From positions 243,022 to 307,021 of the forward strand of contig NZ_LXFV01000006.1 of NCBI RefSeq assembly GCF_002847345.1: a stretch of 64,000 nt of DNA, in the 5' to 3' direction. Position numbers and translations under genes: made by a program. This DNA comes from Pectobacterium peruviense. GTDB lineage: Bacteria > Pseudomonadota > Gammaproteobacteria > Enterobacterales > Enterobacteriaceae. This document shows, one piece after another, positions 8,820-14,945 of this stretch. The notes beneath the pieces are model-generated. The model worked only from the letters and a program-made list of their open reading frames with translations. It searched no databases and was not told the origin of the DNA. Position 1 is the first letter of the stretch, and each line of letters begins with the position of its first letter.

Positions 8820-9092
8820 TTAGTTTGTCAGGCTGATATGAATAACATCATTCTCATGGCGCAAATGAAACTGCTGCCATAAGGGTGTCGTTCTATCACC
8901 GTCACTGGGTAAACAAAAAATACCTGTCGTTACTTCTGAACGTGTACTTGAAGCCAACGCTTTCAATGCATGATGAATCAGACGATACAATCGCTCTGTC
9001 TCGCACGCAGGCTCGGGCGTAAACGCAACGAGTCTTGCCCAAGTGCTGTCATCAATCGCAACGGCCGGAGAAGATTGCAGTCTATCCATCAT
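8820..9092 (-). CDS. small hypothetical ICE protein
   Basis: 90 residues starting at ATG 9092, which overlaps the stop of the gene at 9089 by four bases, so it is translationally coupled to it. The sequence is soluble, with a Cys-containing middle (PEPACETERLYRLI) and a strand-like end (FHLRHENDVIHISL). No recognised family and no private leader hairpin. Confidence 0.65.
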   Translation of the reverse strand: MMDRLQSSPAVAIDDSTWARLVAFTPEPACETERLYRLIHHALKALASSTRSEVTTGIFCLPSDGDRTTPLWQQFHLRHENDVIHISLTN

Positions 9093-9532
9093 GCAGCTTC
9101 ATCATTCTGAGCCGCTGACGAAATCGTCACAATAGCGGGTATTCGCTCAGATTTTGGACGTTGACGCACATTCCGTAACAGCTTCTGGTGCATGGCCAAT
9201 GCGGAATCAACCGCGTCGTCTTCGCTATCCATGTACCGTTCACCGTAAAACGGTTGAGCTGTCTCCTCGCCGAAATACAGCAGTTCGACACCAGGCTTAT
9301 AGCGGTGCCGGTGTTGCAGTACGATGGCTCGGCCACAGCACTGGTGATCGTCAGCAAGCAGCCATTTCCCGGTATAAATTATTCGATGAGCGGACGACTC
9401 CATCGGTTCCGAACGCTGACGCCAGGTCTGATAAAGCCAGACAAGCGCTCGCGCAGACAATTTGCTCGTCCAGCGCACGATGAACCACAGCCCTGTAAAC
9501 AGAACAATTAGTATGTGTAAAGTCATTGACAT
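9089..9532 (-). CDS. hypothetical membrane protein of the accessory operon
   Basis: 147 residues from ATG 9532, which has AAGGATC upstream; the longer frame to 9685 runs through the preceding gene. It begins with a membrane helix (LHILIVLFTGLWFIV), followed by a cationic loop and a soluble domain with YTGKWLLADDHQCCGRAIVLQ and YMDSEDDAVDSALAMHQKLL. The stop overlaps the start of the 90-residue gene. No family recognised. Confidence 0.7.
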   Translation of the reverse strand: MSMTLHILIVLFTGLWFIVRWTSKLSARALVWLYQTWRQRSEPMESSAHRIIYTGKWLLADDHQCCGRAIVLQHRHRYKPGVELLYFGEETAQPFYGERYMDSEDDAVDSALAMHQKLLRNVRQRPKSERIPAIVTISSAAQNDEAA

Positions 9533-9543
9533 AACCGATCCTT

Positions 9544-9759
9544 TCAATGGATTAATCCGCGAAGTAGCAGGACCAGCGCTAGAAGCACCAGGGAACCGGC
9601 GACTTTCAGCAGCGTGAGATAACCGAGCAGTTTCAGTAGTGCATTGCGATCGCGCCGAAAACATTCCCGGCGTATCAACTGACACAACGCGTCTTCCTGC
9701 TCTGGTGTAAACGAAGCGCTCGGAACGAGATCCTCTTGAGTGATATCAATGTGAGACAT
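9544..9759 (-). CDS. small single-helix membrane protein
   Basis: 71 residues from ATG 9759, with AAGGAG 6 bases upstream. The soluble N-terminal half (FTPEQEDALCQLIRRECFRRDR) is followed by one strong hydrophobic helix (LLGYLTLLKVAGSLVLLALV). It lies 11 bp before the next operon gene. The length excludes most enzymes; it could be a membrane adaptor. Function unknown. Confidence 0.75.
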   Translation of the reverse strand: MSHIDITQEDLVPSASFTPEQEDALCQLIRRECFRRDRNALLKLLGYLTLLKVAGSLVLLALVLLLRGLIH

Positions 9760-9760
9760 G

Positions 9761-9822
9761 AACTCTCCTTTTTGGTAATGAAAAAAAGGGAGAGTCATCC
9801 CGTAGCGGGAGAAGACTCTCCC
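9761..9822 (-). promoter_or_regulatory. two-state leader of the 9544-9759 gene, clearest example
   Basis: Arm 1 GGGAGAGTC (9814-9822, minus strand) pairs with arm 2 GACTCTCCC (9788-9796) around an inner CCCG/CGGG stem. Arm 3 GGAGAGT (9762-9768) contains the Shine-Dalgarno site and repeats arm 1. Arm 2 can therefore pair with arm 1 (site open) or arm 3 (site closed). Confidence 0.7.
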
Positions 9823-9861
9823 CATGGGGTAACATCTGATTAAACGAAAGTGTTTATGTGG

Positions 9862-10275
9862 TTATAACCAGCCACGTTCGGCAAATGATACGATTTCGCC
9901 GTGGCCAACAATGATGTGATCCAGTACCCGCACTTCAATCAAAGAGAGTGCGTTAGTCAGTTTCTCGGTGATTTGTCGATCGGCATTGCTGGGTTCAGCA
10001 TTCCCCGACGGATGGTTATGGGCAAAAATGACCGCAGCCGCATTCAATAGAACGGCACGTCGGACAACCTCATGTGGATGAACCTCAACACTGTTAATTG
10101 TTCCGGCGAAAAGGAATTCACAGGCAATTAATCGATTTTGATTATTCAGGAACATCGCGACAAAAACTTCTCGTTCAATATGCTCCAGCTTGAAACGCAA
10201 GTACGCTTTAACGTCCTCAGGAGACGTCATGGCTTCCCGTTTTCTGACCTTACGTTCAAGAAGCGCCAATGCCAT
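9862..10275 (-). CDS. RadC-like JAB/MPN-domain protein, 5' end frameshifted
   Basis: 137 residues from ATG 10275. It belongs to the RadC/YeeS family of mobile elements: EREVFVAMFLNNQNRLI, TINSVEVHPHEVVRRAVLLNAAAVI and FAHNHPSGNAEPSNADRQ hold the JAMM metal-site pattern (Glu, HxHPSG, Asp). The family has ~20 more N-terminal residues, and in the same frame the DNA upstream still reads like protein (ASVYTEREARVIN). A good start, ATG 10337 with AAAAGG, lies one base out of frame across a run of seven G at 10319-10325. One extra base would give a 158-residue protein. Role in ICEs is unproven, often called anti-restriction or DNA repair. Confidence 0.8.
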   Translation of the reverse strand: MALALLERKVRKREAMTSPEDVKAYLRFKLEHIEREVFVAMFLNNQNRLIACEFLFAGTINSVEVHPHEVVRRAVLLNAAAVIFAHNHPSGNAEPSNADRQITEKLTNALSLIEVRVLDHIIVGHGEIVSFAERGWL

Positions 10276-10356
10276 ATTGATGACTCGTGCTTCACGCTCG
10301 GTATAAACGCTCGCGTGAGGGGGGGTAATTCGCTCATAAAAGACCTTTTACGGGCG

Positions 10357-10401
10357 AATGCTTTCCCCCTGGTGGCGGAAAGCATTGCCACTGGGGGAAA
10401 G
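10357..10401 (-). promoter_or_regulatory. overlapping hairpin leader of the RadC-like gene
   Basis: Two mutually exclusive perfect stems share bases 10361-10366. One is CTTTCCCCC/GGGGGAAAG (10393-10401 with 10361-10369), extended by GTGGC/GCCAC. The other is AATGCTTTCC/GGAAAGCATT (10377-10386 with 10357-10366). Direct masking of the ribosome site is not evident here, unlike the neighbours. Confidence 0.5.
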
Positions 10402-10482
10402 ATAAAATTATCGTAGGTCGATAATTGACGTAAAACAGGCTATCAATGCATCAAACCTTAAATGCATCAGTTGCATTCAATT

Positions 10483-10887
10483 TCAATGGACTCGACTGAG
10501 CCACTTAATGTAGCTATCAAAATCGCCGCATTCCTCCGGGCAAGAAGAGAATTCCCGGCAGGAATGCTTACCTTCCAGAACACCATTCTGAAAGGGTTTG
10601 TCCCAAAATCCCTGACCAATTTTTTTCCCTAATAAGATCACATCATTAAAATAATGACTGTAATTCTCAGGGATAAAATTCAGCCCAAAGGTTTCGCCAA
10701 GACAGTGCGCGATTTCGAAAATCTGATAATCATTGTCTGTAAAACCATCATCATCAGGTGAGCAGTTGATTCGAAGTGTCTCGAATGCATCAATCTCCAT
10801 CAATTTTCCCTCTATGTCAGAAATCACACACAGCAGGTCAACGACAGAATGACGATTACGAGCAAGACGATTAAGTAAAGTATTCAT
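10483..10887 (-). CDS. ICE accessory protein, paralogue of the 10976-11449 gene
   Basis: 134 residues, ATG 10887 with AGAGGA. The protein is acidic and soluble. It aligns with the next upstream gene: VISDIEGKLMEIDAFETLRI versus IVSDIESVLMEATALMRLGI, and IAHCLGETFGLNFIPENY versus VARQVGEIIGLNLLPPVF. The duplicate pair recalls the pair at 4274-6166 in the same operon. Four Cys residues near the C-terminus (CREFSSCPEEC plus one earlier) are not shared with the paralogue. Function unknown. Confidence 0.75.
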   Translation of the reverse strand: MNTLLNRLARNRHSVVDLLCVISDIEGKLMEIDAFETLRINCSPDDDGFTDNDYQIFEIAHCLGETFGLNFIPENYSHYFNDVILLGKKIGQGFWDKPFQNGVLEGKHSCREFSSCPEECGDFDSYIKWLSRVH

Positions 10888-10890
10888 AAC

Positions 10891-10944
10891 GGATAAATCC
10901 TCTCTTCAATTTGAAAAAGGATTTATCCCCAACGGGATAAATCC
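10891..10944 (-). promoter_or_regulatory. two-state leader of the 10483-10887 gene, perfect arms
   Basis: Arm 1 GGATTTATCCC (10934-10944, minus strand) and arm 3 GGATTTATCC (10891-10900) are copies of each other. Arm 2 (10919-10929) is complementary to both, over 11 and 10 bp. Arm 3 includes the AGGA ribosome site four bases from the ATG. Confidence 0.7.
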
Positions 10945-10975
10945 CGCATGGTTTGAGTAACGATATGGCGGCCAG

Positions 10976-11449
10976 TCAGTAGAACGTCCGGCCGTCATAC
11001 CAGTTGCGTTCAATATCTAAACTGAGCGCGTAAAGGTAGTAATCAATCAGCCAGATACTGGCGTTCGGGCTCTCATGCACTTTCGCTGCATCTTTCAGCC
11101 CCTTATTGAAATAGCGCTGCCAGAAAATGGCATCAACAGAAAGACTGGGATTGAGAACCTCTGTGAGGTATTTTTCGATAAACACCGGAGGCAACAGATT
11201 CAGGCCAATAATTTCACCGACCTGCCGTGCAACCCACGCTATCTTTTTTTGGTTAAGTGTCATCAGCGCCAAATCATCCCAGTCAATCGTATCGATACCA
11301 AGACGCATGAGCGCAGTCGCTTCCATCAGTACAGATTCAATGTCAGAGACAATCCTGATGAGGCCTGTTGTGGAACGCTGTAGAAATTCGTCGTCCCGCC
11401 GAAGACTAGCCAAGCGCGAGACGAAAGGTTTCGTATTGAAATCGTGCAT
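10976..11449 (-). CDS. ICE accessory protein, paralogue of the 10483-10887 gene
   Basis: 157 residues from ATG 11449, with AAAGGA 7 bases upstream; a TTG eight codons earlier would fall in the leader hairpin. Helical and soluble. The central segment (NQKKIAWVARQVGEIIGLNLLPP) and the FWQRYFNKGLKDAAK stretch match the adjacent paralogue (FWDKPFQNGVLEGK). No known domain. The pair probably forms a related complex or diverged after duplication. Confidence 0.75.
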   Translation of the reverse strand: MHDFNTKPFVSRLASLRRDDEFLQRSTTGLIRIVSDIESVLMEATALMRLGIDTIDWDDLALMTLNQKKIAWVARQVGEIIGLNLLPPVFIEKYLTEVLNPSLSVDAIFWQRYFNKGLKDAAKVHESPNASIWLIDYYLYALSLDIERNWYDGRTFY

Positions 11450-11450
11450 C

Positions 11451-11511
11451 GATAAATCCTTTTTTCGGTTCAAAACGAAAAGGGATTTATCTCCACATGG
11501 GGATAAATCCC
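11451..11511 (-). promoter_or_regulatory. two-state leader of the 10976-11449 gene
   Basis: Arm 1 GGGATTTATC (11502-11511) and arm 3 GGATTTATC (11451-11459, containing the Shine-Dalgarno site) both complement arm 2 GATAAATCC(C) (11482-11491). The arm sequence resembles that of the neighbouring leader, as expected if gene and leader were duplicated together. Confidence 0.7.
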
Positions 11512-11530
11512 CGTGTGGGTATGAGTTACG

Positions 11531-11857
11531 TCACTGGAAGCGATAACGCAGCGTTGCTAACTGTTTTGCTAACAATTGTGCAGCCTTGATTGCCTGGTGA
11601 CGTTGTGGAAACGTATTATCGGAACAAGTATGAGCGTCAAATCGGTAAGATTTTGAGCCTAACCAACCGGTACGACTTTCTACCTGATAACTCCATCCGG
11701 AATTACTTCGAGAAACTTGCGCCCGAAAGTTCATATGCCCAGAGCGATTCGGTATCCATTCGCCGATAAACCCATCATTGCGCTGCTGAGTGTTTTTCTT
11801 CAGCAACACAGACAGACGTTCAGTGAAATTAATCGTACGACGTAAGACCATTTGCAT
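11531..11857 (-). CDS. small basic hypothetical ICE protein
   Basis: 108 residues from ATG 11857, with AGGAG 6 bases upstream; the longer frame back to 12037 crosses the neighbouring gene. The composition is basic with many Ser, Arg and aromatic residues (HMNFRAQVSRSNSGWSYQVESRTGW), and the end is helical (HQAIKAAQLLAKQLATLRYRF). This could be a nucleic-acid-binding protein, but no family is recognised. Confidence 0.7.
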   Translation of the reverse strand: MQMVLRRTINFTERLSVLLKKNTQQRNDGFIGEWIPNRSGHMNFRAQVSRSNSGWSYQVESRTGWLGSKSYRFDAHTCSDNTFPQRHQAIKAAQLLAKQLATLRYRFQ

Positions 11858-11921
11858 GATGTTCTCCTGATAGAAACGGGAGAACATCTCACCCAAGCGG
11901 GAAGATATTTTCCCGTTGGGT
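11858..11921 (-). promoter_or_regulatory. leader with ribosome-site hairpin for the 11531-11857 gene
   Basis: GATGTTCTCC (11879-11888, minus strand) pairs perfectly over 10 bp with GGAGAACATC (11858-11867), burying the ribosome site right up to the ATG. Upstream, ACCCAACGGGAA (11910-11921) pairs with TTCCCG-TTGGGT (11891-11903). A competing helix, AACGGGA with TCCCGTT (11911-11917 with 11876-11882), links the two. Confidence 0.7.
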
Positions 11922-11936
11922 TGCCTGCTTAAAGTT

Positions 11937-12212
11937 TTAGAAAGAGTCTTTCGGATACGCCTGTTCTGTCGAAACCGTAACAGATTCGACGATGGTACCT
12001 GTCGGTTCATCTTGCTGAGGCTTATGTTGGAAACCACCGAGTCGGCTCAGATACAAAAAGCAGCAAACGGCGACAACACTAGCCCAGATGAGTAAAAATT
12101 GAAGGAAGCTGTAGGTCTTGTAAACATGCTGCCGTGTCTTCACTTTTTTCTTCAGTGAAAGCAACAATTGACCTGCCCAGTATCCGTCACGATATGCAGT
12201 AGAAGAGTTCAT
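11937..12212 (-). CDS. first protein of the accessory operon, membrane protein
   Basis: 91 residues from ATG 12212 with GGAG. One hydrophobic segment (FLQFLLIWASVVAVCCFLYL) sits after a basic region, so this is a single-span membrane protein with a soluble acidic tail (KPQQDEPTGTIVESVT). The same frame is open back to 12320 and begins there with MVMKVR inside structured RNA copy 1, so a longer form is possible. It is the first gene after the control region. Function unknown. Confidence 0.65.
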   Translation of the reverse strand: MNSSTAYRDGYWAGQLLLSLKKKVKTRQHVYKTYSFLQFLLIWASVVAVCCFLYLSRLGGFQHKPQQDEPTGTIVESVTVSTEQAYPKDSF

Positions 12213-12213
12213 A

Positions 12214-12282
12214 GTGGTTGCTCCAAAATACAATATTTGGAAAACCACATCCCTGCCATCGGGAAGTAGCTTCCCGGAAGGG
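12214..12282 (-). promoter_or_regulatory. leader with ribosome-site hairpin for the 11937-12212 gene
   Basis: GTGGTT plus CCAAA (12236-12248, minus strand) pair with TTTGG plus AACCAC (12214-12227), enclosing the GGAG ribosome site next to the start codon. Upstream lies CGGGAAG/CTTCCCG (12270-12276 with 12260-12266), flanked by CCCT/AGGG. Confidence 0.65.
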
Positions 12283-12306
12283 TTGATAGATCGGTAGTAG
12301 AATCGG

Positions 12307-12494
12307 ACCTTCATCACCACGCTCGCAACGGCGTTTAAACTACCTGGTGATATCTGCTTCCAAAGGCGGGCAGATTTACCACACGCAACTGAGCGTGTTC
12401 TTCCTTACAGGCTACAGAAGTGTTCTTTTGTGACTACCCGAAGGCGATCCTCACAAGCCACTGGATCATTGGTGGTCGTCAGAAGAGACGACAG
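12307..12494 (-). ncRNA. structured RNA element, copy 1
   Basis: A ~188-bp sequence with a second copy at 14576-14764. The first ~75 bp are almost identical and the rest diverges while keeping its stems. Stems (plus coordinates): ATCTGC/GCAGAT near 12352-12376, CACGC/GCGTG (12382-12386 with 12393-12397), GATCC/GGATC (12446-12450 with 12463-12467) and GTCGTC/GACGAC (12475-12480 with 12487-12492). The minus strand is proposed because copy 2 starts just behind a good minus-strand promoter and because this copy precedes the minus-strand operon. It could be a 5' leader or an independent RNA. No Rfam family is recognised. Confidence 0.55.
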
Positions 12495-12568
12495 ATTAGC
12501 CTTTCCAAAATACTAAAATATGGAATTAGATTCAATATATTCTCGACCATCCCTGTGTCATTAAATTA

Positions 12569-12585
12569 TTCGTGTCAGATACGAA
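12569..12585. promoter_or_regulatory. palindromic operator 1
   Basis: A 17-bp near-palindrome of form TTCGTRTCxGATACGAA, next to the -35 box of the regulator promoter. The same motif recurs at 12620-12636, with 51 bp between centres. Confidence 0.6.
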
Positions 12586-12592
12586 TAAAAAA

Positions 12593-12621
12593 TTGAACCG
12601 TTTGCAAGAAGAATATTTAAT
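12593..12621 (+). promoter_or_regulatory. sigma70-like promoter of the 12652 regulator
   Basis: TTGAAC (12593-12598), 17-bp spacer, TTTAAT (12616-12621). It lies between the two operators, the second overlapping the -10 end, which suggests repression. Confidence 0.55.
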
Positions 12622-12636
12622 CGTATCCGATACGAA
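12620..12636. promoter_or_regulatory. palindromic operator 2
   Basis: ATCGTATCCGATACGAA, the better of two matching palindromes, between the -10 box and the GGGAGG ribosome site of the downstream gene. Confidence 0.6.
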
Positions 12637-12651
12637 CAAGAGGGAGGTAGT

Positions 12652-12942
12652 ATGCGTATTTCAAAAAACCAACGTGATGTCTTATTTTTACTGTATGCAA
12701 TTGAACAAAAAAAATGTCATCAACATTTTGTAACCGTCACTGTGCTATTCTCAATGATAAATAAAAACCGTAGTGCGTCATTATACTTAAATCACTTAAG
12801 AACGTCCTGCCATACTCTACATAAAAATGGTTTTGTTGAACAATACAGAGATGAAGGATTGAAATTGTCATATGCGTTAACAGAAAAAGGAAGATTGGTT
12901 GCTTTAGCGATTTACAATGAAATGGTCAAACAATCATCTTGA
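12652..12942 (+). CDS. small winged-helix-like ICE regulator
   Basis: 96 residues, ATG 12652 with GGGAGG. The layout is that of a winged-helix domain: an N-terminal helix (ISKNQRDVLFLLYAIEQK), a recognition segment (LYLNHLRTSCHTLHKNGFVEQY) and a wing (LKLSYALTEKGRLVALAIY). Similar ICE proteins are sometimes annotated as ParM, a label not supported by anything seen here. It is the only plus-strand gene in the control region and its promoter is bracketed by two palindromes. Autoregulation, perhaps with control of the divergent operon, is inferred. Confidence 0.75.
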   Translation: MRISKNQRDVLFLLYAIEQKKCHQHFVTVTVLFSMINKNRSASLYLNHLRTSCHTLHKNGFVEQYRDEGLKLSYALTEKGRLVALAIYNEMVKQSS

Positions 12943-12949
12943 TCCTTTC

Positions 12950-13840
12950 TCACTGAGAGGGATCAGCTTTATTATAAACGCGGGCAACATAACGACCTCG
13001 ACCATCACCGTGACCTAAATCCATAGAAACTAATGCGTCAGCTTCCTCTTTGCTGAATCCTTTTTTAATATGTAATTTTGTTGCATCTTGGGTATAAGCA
13101 TATCGAAGGCTGTGAGGTGCATATTTACCAACAAGCCCTGCATCTCTAACGGTATTACGATACCTTTCAATTGCCAAATGCAAAGCAGGACGATTAATCA
13201 ATCGACCGTTATTTTCGCTCGCAACATGTATTGCATTATTCACTGCACTGATTAACCTGTCCCTTTCAATAATGGTGGTATCTCTTGGCCGCCCTCCTTT
13301 CGTACCAAAAACAATGCGAACTTTCTCATCACCATTTTGCAACGCCTTCTGCCATGTTTTAAGGGATTTAACCGACTGAATGGTTTCCTCAGTCCGCAAA
13401 CCAAGAAAACGGGATAATTCCATTGCTGCAGCTGCGCCAGCATCAGCCGCCCTCACTTTTTCTAAAATGCTTTGATATATACTATCTGGAATAGCAACTT
13501 TTGAGCCGTCACGACTTGCGCCAGAAATTCCTAACGATCTATTACTCAAGCTCTCATGCTCCGGGTTAGCCATAATGGTCTTACCCGCTGCACGCAAAAT
13601 TGATCGTATTGCTGACATTTCATTTTGCAACGTCCTGATTGAAATTTTCTCTTCCTGACGGCTTCTGATATACATTTCAATATGACGGGGCTTAATATTC
13701 TTTGCATCCCTAATCTGCACATTCAAGCTCTTTAACCTTTCCGCAAAACGATCGGCTATTTTCATACGGTCATTGAGTGTTTTAAAACTGCCACCACCGT
13801 CCCGCGCTAACGTCACAAGATTCTTATTTAACTTAGCCAT
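12950..13840 (-). CDS. tyrosine recombinase / integrase (Integrase_1 type)
   Basis: 296 residues from ATG 13840, with GGAGGA upstream. The N-terminal SAM-like core-binding region (residues ~1-110, MKIADRFAERLKSL, IRTLQNEMSAIRSIL) is followed by a catalytic domain with RFLGLRTEETIQ (first Arg), HSLRYAYTQ (His-x-x-Arg) and LGHGDGRGRYVARVY (His and the nucleophile Tyr). This is the short integrase class found inside ICEs and plasmids, distinct from the large P4-type integrase that normally sits beside the att tRNA. It may act in excision, resolution or dimer handling; no att site is visible. It converges on the 12652 gene, 7 bp apart. Confidence 0.8.
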   Translation of the reverse strand: MAKLNKNLVTLARDGGGSFKTLNDRMKIADRFAERLKSLNVQIRDAKNIKPRHIEMYIRSRQEEKISIRTLQNEMSAIRSILRAAGKTIMANPEHESLSNRSLGISGASRDGSKVAIPDSIYQSILEKVRAADAGAAAAMELSRFLGLRTEETIQSVKSLKTWQKALQNGDEKVRIVFGTKGGRPRDTTIIERDRLISAVNNAIHVASENNGRLINRPALHLAIERYRNTVRDAGLVGKYAPHSLRYAYTQDATKLHIKKGFSKEEADALVSMDLGHGDGRGRYVARVYNKADPSQ

Positions 13841-13842
13841 AT

Positions 13843-13915
13843 GAGTCCTCCTGATCCAATGAAGTGAGTTATGTATTCCGTCCGTGTGAACGGAATACAT
13901 AACTCACCGACTCCC
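13843..13915 (-). promoter_or_regulatory. strong hairpin leader of the integrase gene
   Basis: A perfect 18-bp stem (13890-13907 with 13864-13881, 8-base loop) ends 13 bases from the GGAGGA site (13846-13851). A weaker outer helix, GAGTC (13909-13913) with GACTC (13843-13847), could enclose the ribosome site. Confidence 0.6.
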
Positions 13916-14077
13916 TTTTGAAAGAGAGCTAAAATAGGCACTTCATCCCCGACGACACGGTTTGATTTTGCGCATCCTGCGTCTCAGCAGACATCTGTGC
14001 ATCGGGGGCGAAATGTTGAATTGTTGCAAGGCACCCTGGGTGTTACCCATTCGCGGCTTACGCCGGGCTGACTTTCG

Positions 14078-14164
14078 TCAGTCTACCTCCACACGCCAGT
14101 TATTGCTGGCGTCGCCATCGATGTCGTGCTGATTACCTCCTCTATCTAATAGAAATGTCTTCAT
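14078..14164 (-). CDS. possible 28-residue micro-protein
   Basis: ATG 14164 to TGA 14078 encodes MKTFLLDRGGNQHD followed by an acidic, Asn-rich end. The reading is protein-like, but the ribosome site is poor and there is nothing to compare it with. It could be a leader peptide upstream of the integrase. Confidence 0.25.
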   Translation of the reverse strand: MKTFLLDRGGNQHDIDGDASNNWRVEVD

Positions 14165-14326
14165 GATGATGTCTTTCATGCATTCGGACTGTTTGTTAAA
14201 TGAACGACCATTAAACGGCTAGTAAAACGTCTTTATACGTATTAAAACCGTTACTACGTGTTGGTCAGATGGTAGAAGAATCGTCTATCGGGCAGTGCGT
14301 AAGCTCTGACCGTATACGCGCTGCGC

Positions 14327-14366
14327 GCGTCACTTGGTATTCGCGTTGCTCATGCACAAGTGACGC
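14327..14366. repeat. 10-bp inverted repeat
   Basis: GCGTCACTTG (14327-14336) and CAAGTGACGC (14357-14366) are perfectly complementary across 20 bases. Possible protein-binding site, RNA hairpin or nick-region palindrome. Confidence 0.5.
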
Positions 14367-14575
14367 CGCGCAGCTTCGACCTTCCATTGCGTCTCCCGTA
14401 AGCGGCCAAATGTACCAAATGGCCTTATACGTGCGTGCAAAGGGCGGACGTCGCTCTAGACGTATTCGTATCTTGAATCGTGCGTAAAATAGAAAACCTC
14501 GAACAACATCAAATAGTTGCTGAAGTCATCAGGCTGTACTCGGTAAGACGAGCCAGTATTTGAGTAGATAAACGA

Positions 14576-14764
14576 ACCTTCATCACCACGCTCGCAACGG
14601 CGTTTAAACTACCTGGTGATATCTGCTTCCAAAGGCGGGCAGATTTACCACACGTAACTGAACGTGTTCTTCCTTGCAGGCTACAGAAGTGTTCTCAGCC
14701 ACCCGAAGGCGATCTTCACAGGCTGACAGATCATTGGTGATCGTCCGAGCGGACGATGGTACAG
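14576..14764 (-). ncRNA. structured RNA element, copy 2
   Basis: Second copy of the element at 12307-12494. Its stems are kept with compensatory changes: CACGT/ACGTG (14651-14655 with 14662-14666), GATCT/AGATC (14711-14715 with 14728-14732) and ATCGTCC/GGACGAT (14740-14746 with 14751-14757). The last begins a few bases after the predicted -10 box of a minus-strand promoter, so transcription would start at the terminal hairpin. It ends with the same GTGATGAAGGT as copy 1, then the copies diverge. Confidence 0.6.
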
Positions 14765-14772
14765 CGAAAATT

Positions 14773-14801
14773 ATATTAACAACGCGATTCGGGATCGTCA
14801 A
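14773..14801 (-). promoter_or_regulatory. sigma70-like promoter for structured RNA copy 2
   Basis: On the minus strand, TTGACG (14796-14801), a 17-base spacer and TAATAT (14773-14778). The expected start is near 14765, the first base of the repeated element. Confidence 0.65.
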
Positions 14802-14945
14802 ATAGTTACCCACATACCCACCGACAAAGTCGGCTCGACACTCGCCGACCGCTCCCGTTCGCCCGCGCCTTTGGTGAGCGCGGACTCACTGGCTTATTTT
14901 TCCGTGGATATGTGGATAGCATATTAATAATGCTCTTCATACAAT

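Larger units (their letters stand above)
13916..14575. other. 660-bp non-coding control region
   Basis: No convincing normal-sized gene. It holds several short inverted repeats: GGTCAGA/TCTGACC (14263-14311) and a 10-bp pair at 14327-14336 with 14357-14366. It also holds a tiny minus-strand frame (14078-14164) and GC-rich stem-forming text around 14035-14115. It lies between structured RNA copy 2 and the integrase and would be the transcribed leader of the latter. Confidence 0.5.

Noticed and set aside
9862..10337. Calling the RadC-like gene a definite pseudogene
   Set aside because: The internal ATG 10275 still gives the complete JAB domain, so the 5' frameshift alone does not prove loss of function.
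14269..14487. 72-residue plus-strand open frame in the control region
   Set aside because: No ribosome site, Arg/Ser-rich composition typical of a chance frame, and it crosses the 14327-14366 inverted repeat.
14604..14813. 69-residue minus-strand frame across structured RNA copy 2
   Set aside because: It starts at the promoter region and the equivalent frame in copy 1 is not preserved; RNA structure, not protein, is what is conserved.
14911..14919. DnaA-box-like TGTGGATAG, as a possible replication origin
   Set aside because: A single imperfect match without a cluster, iterons or a replication gene nearby.
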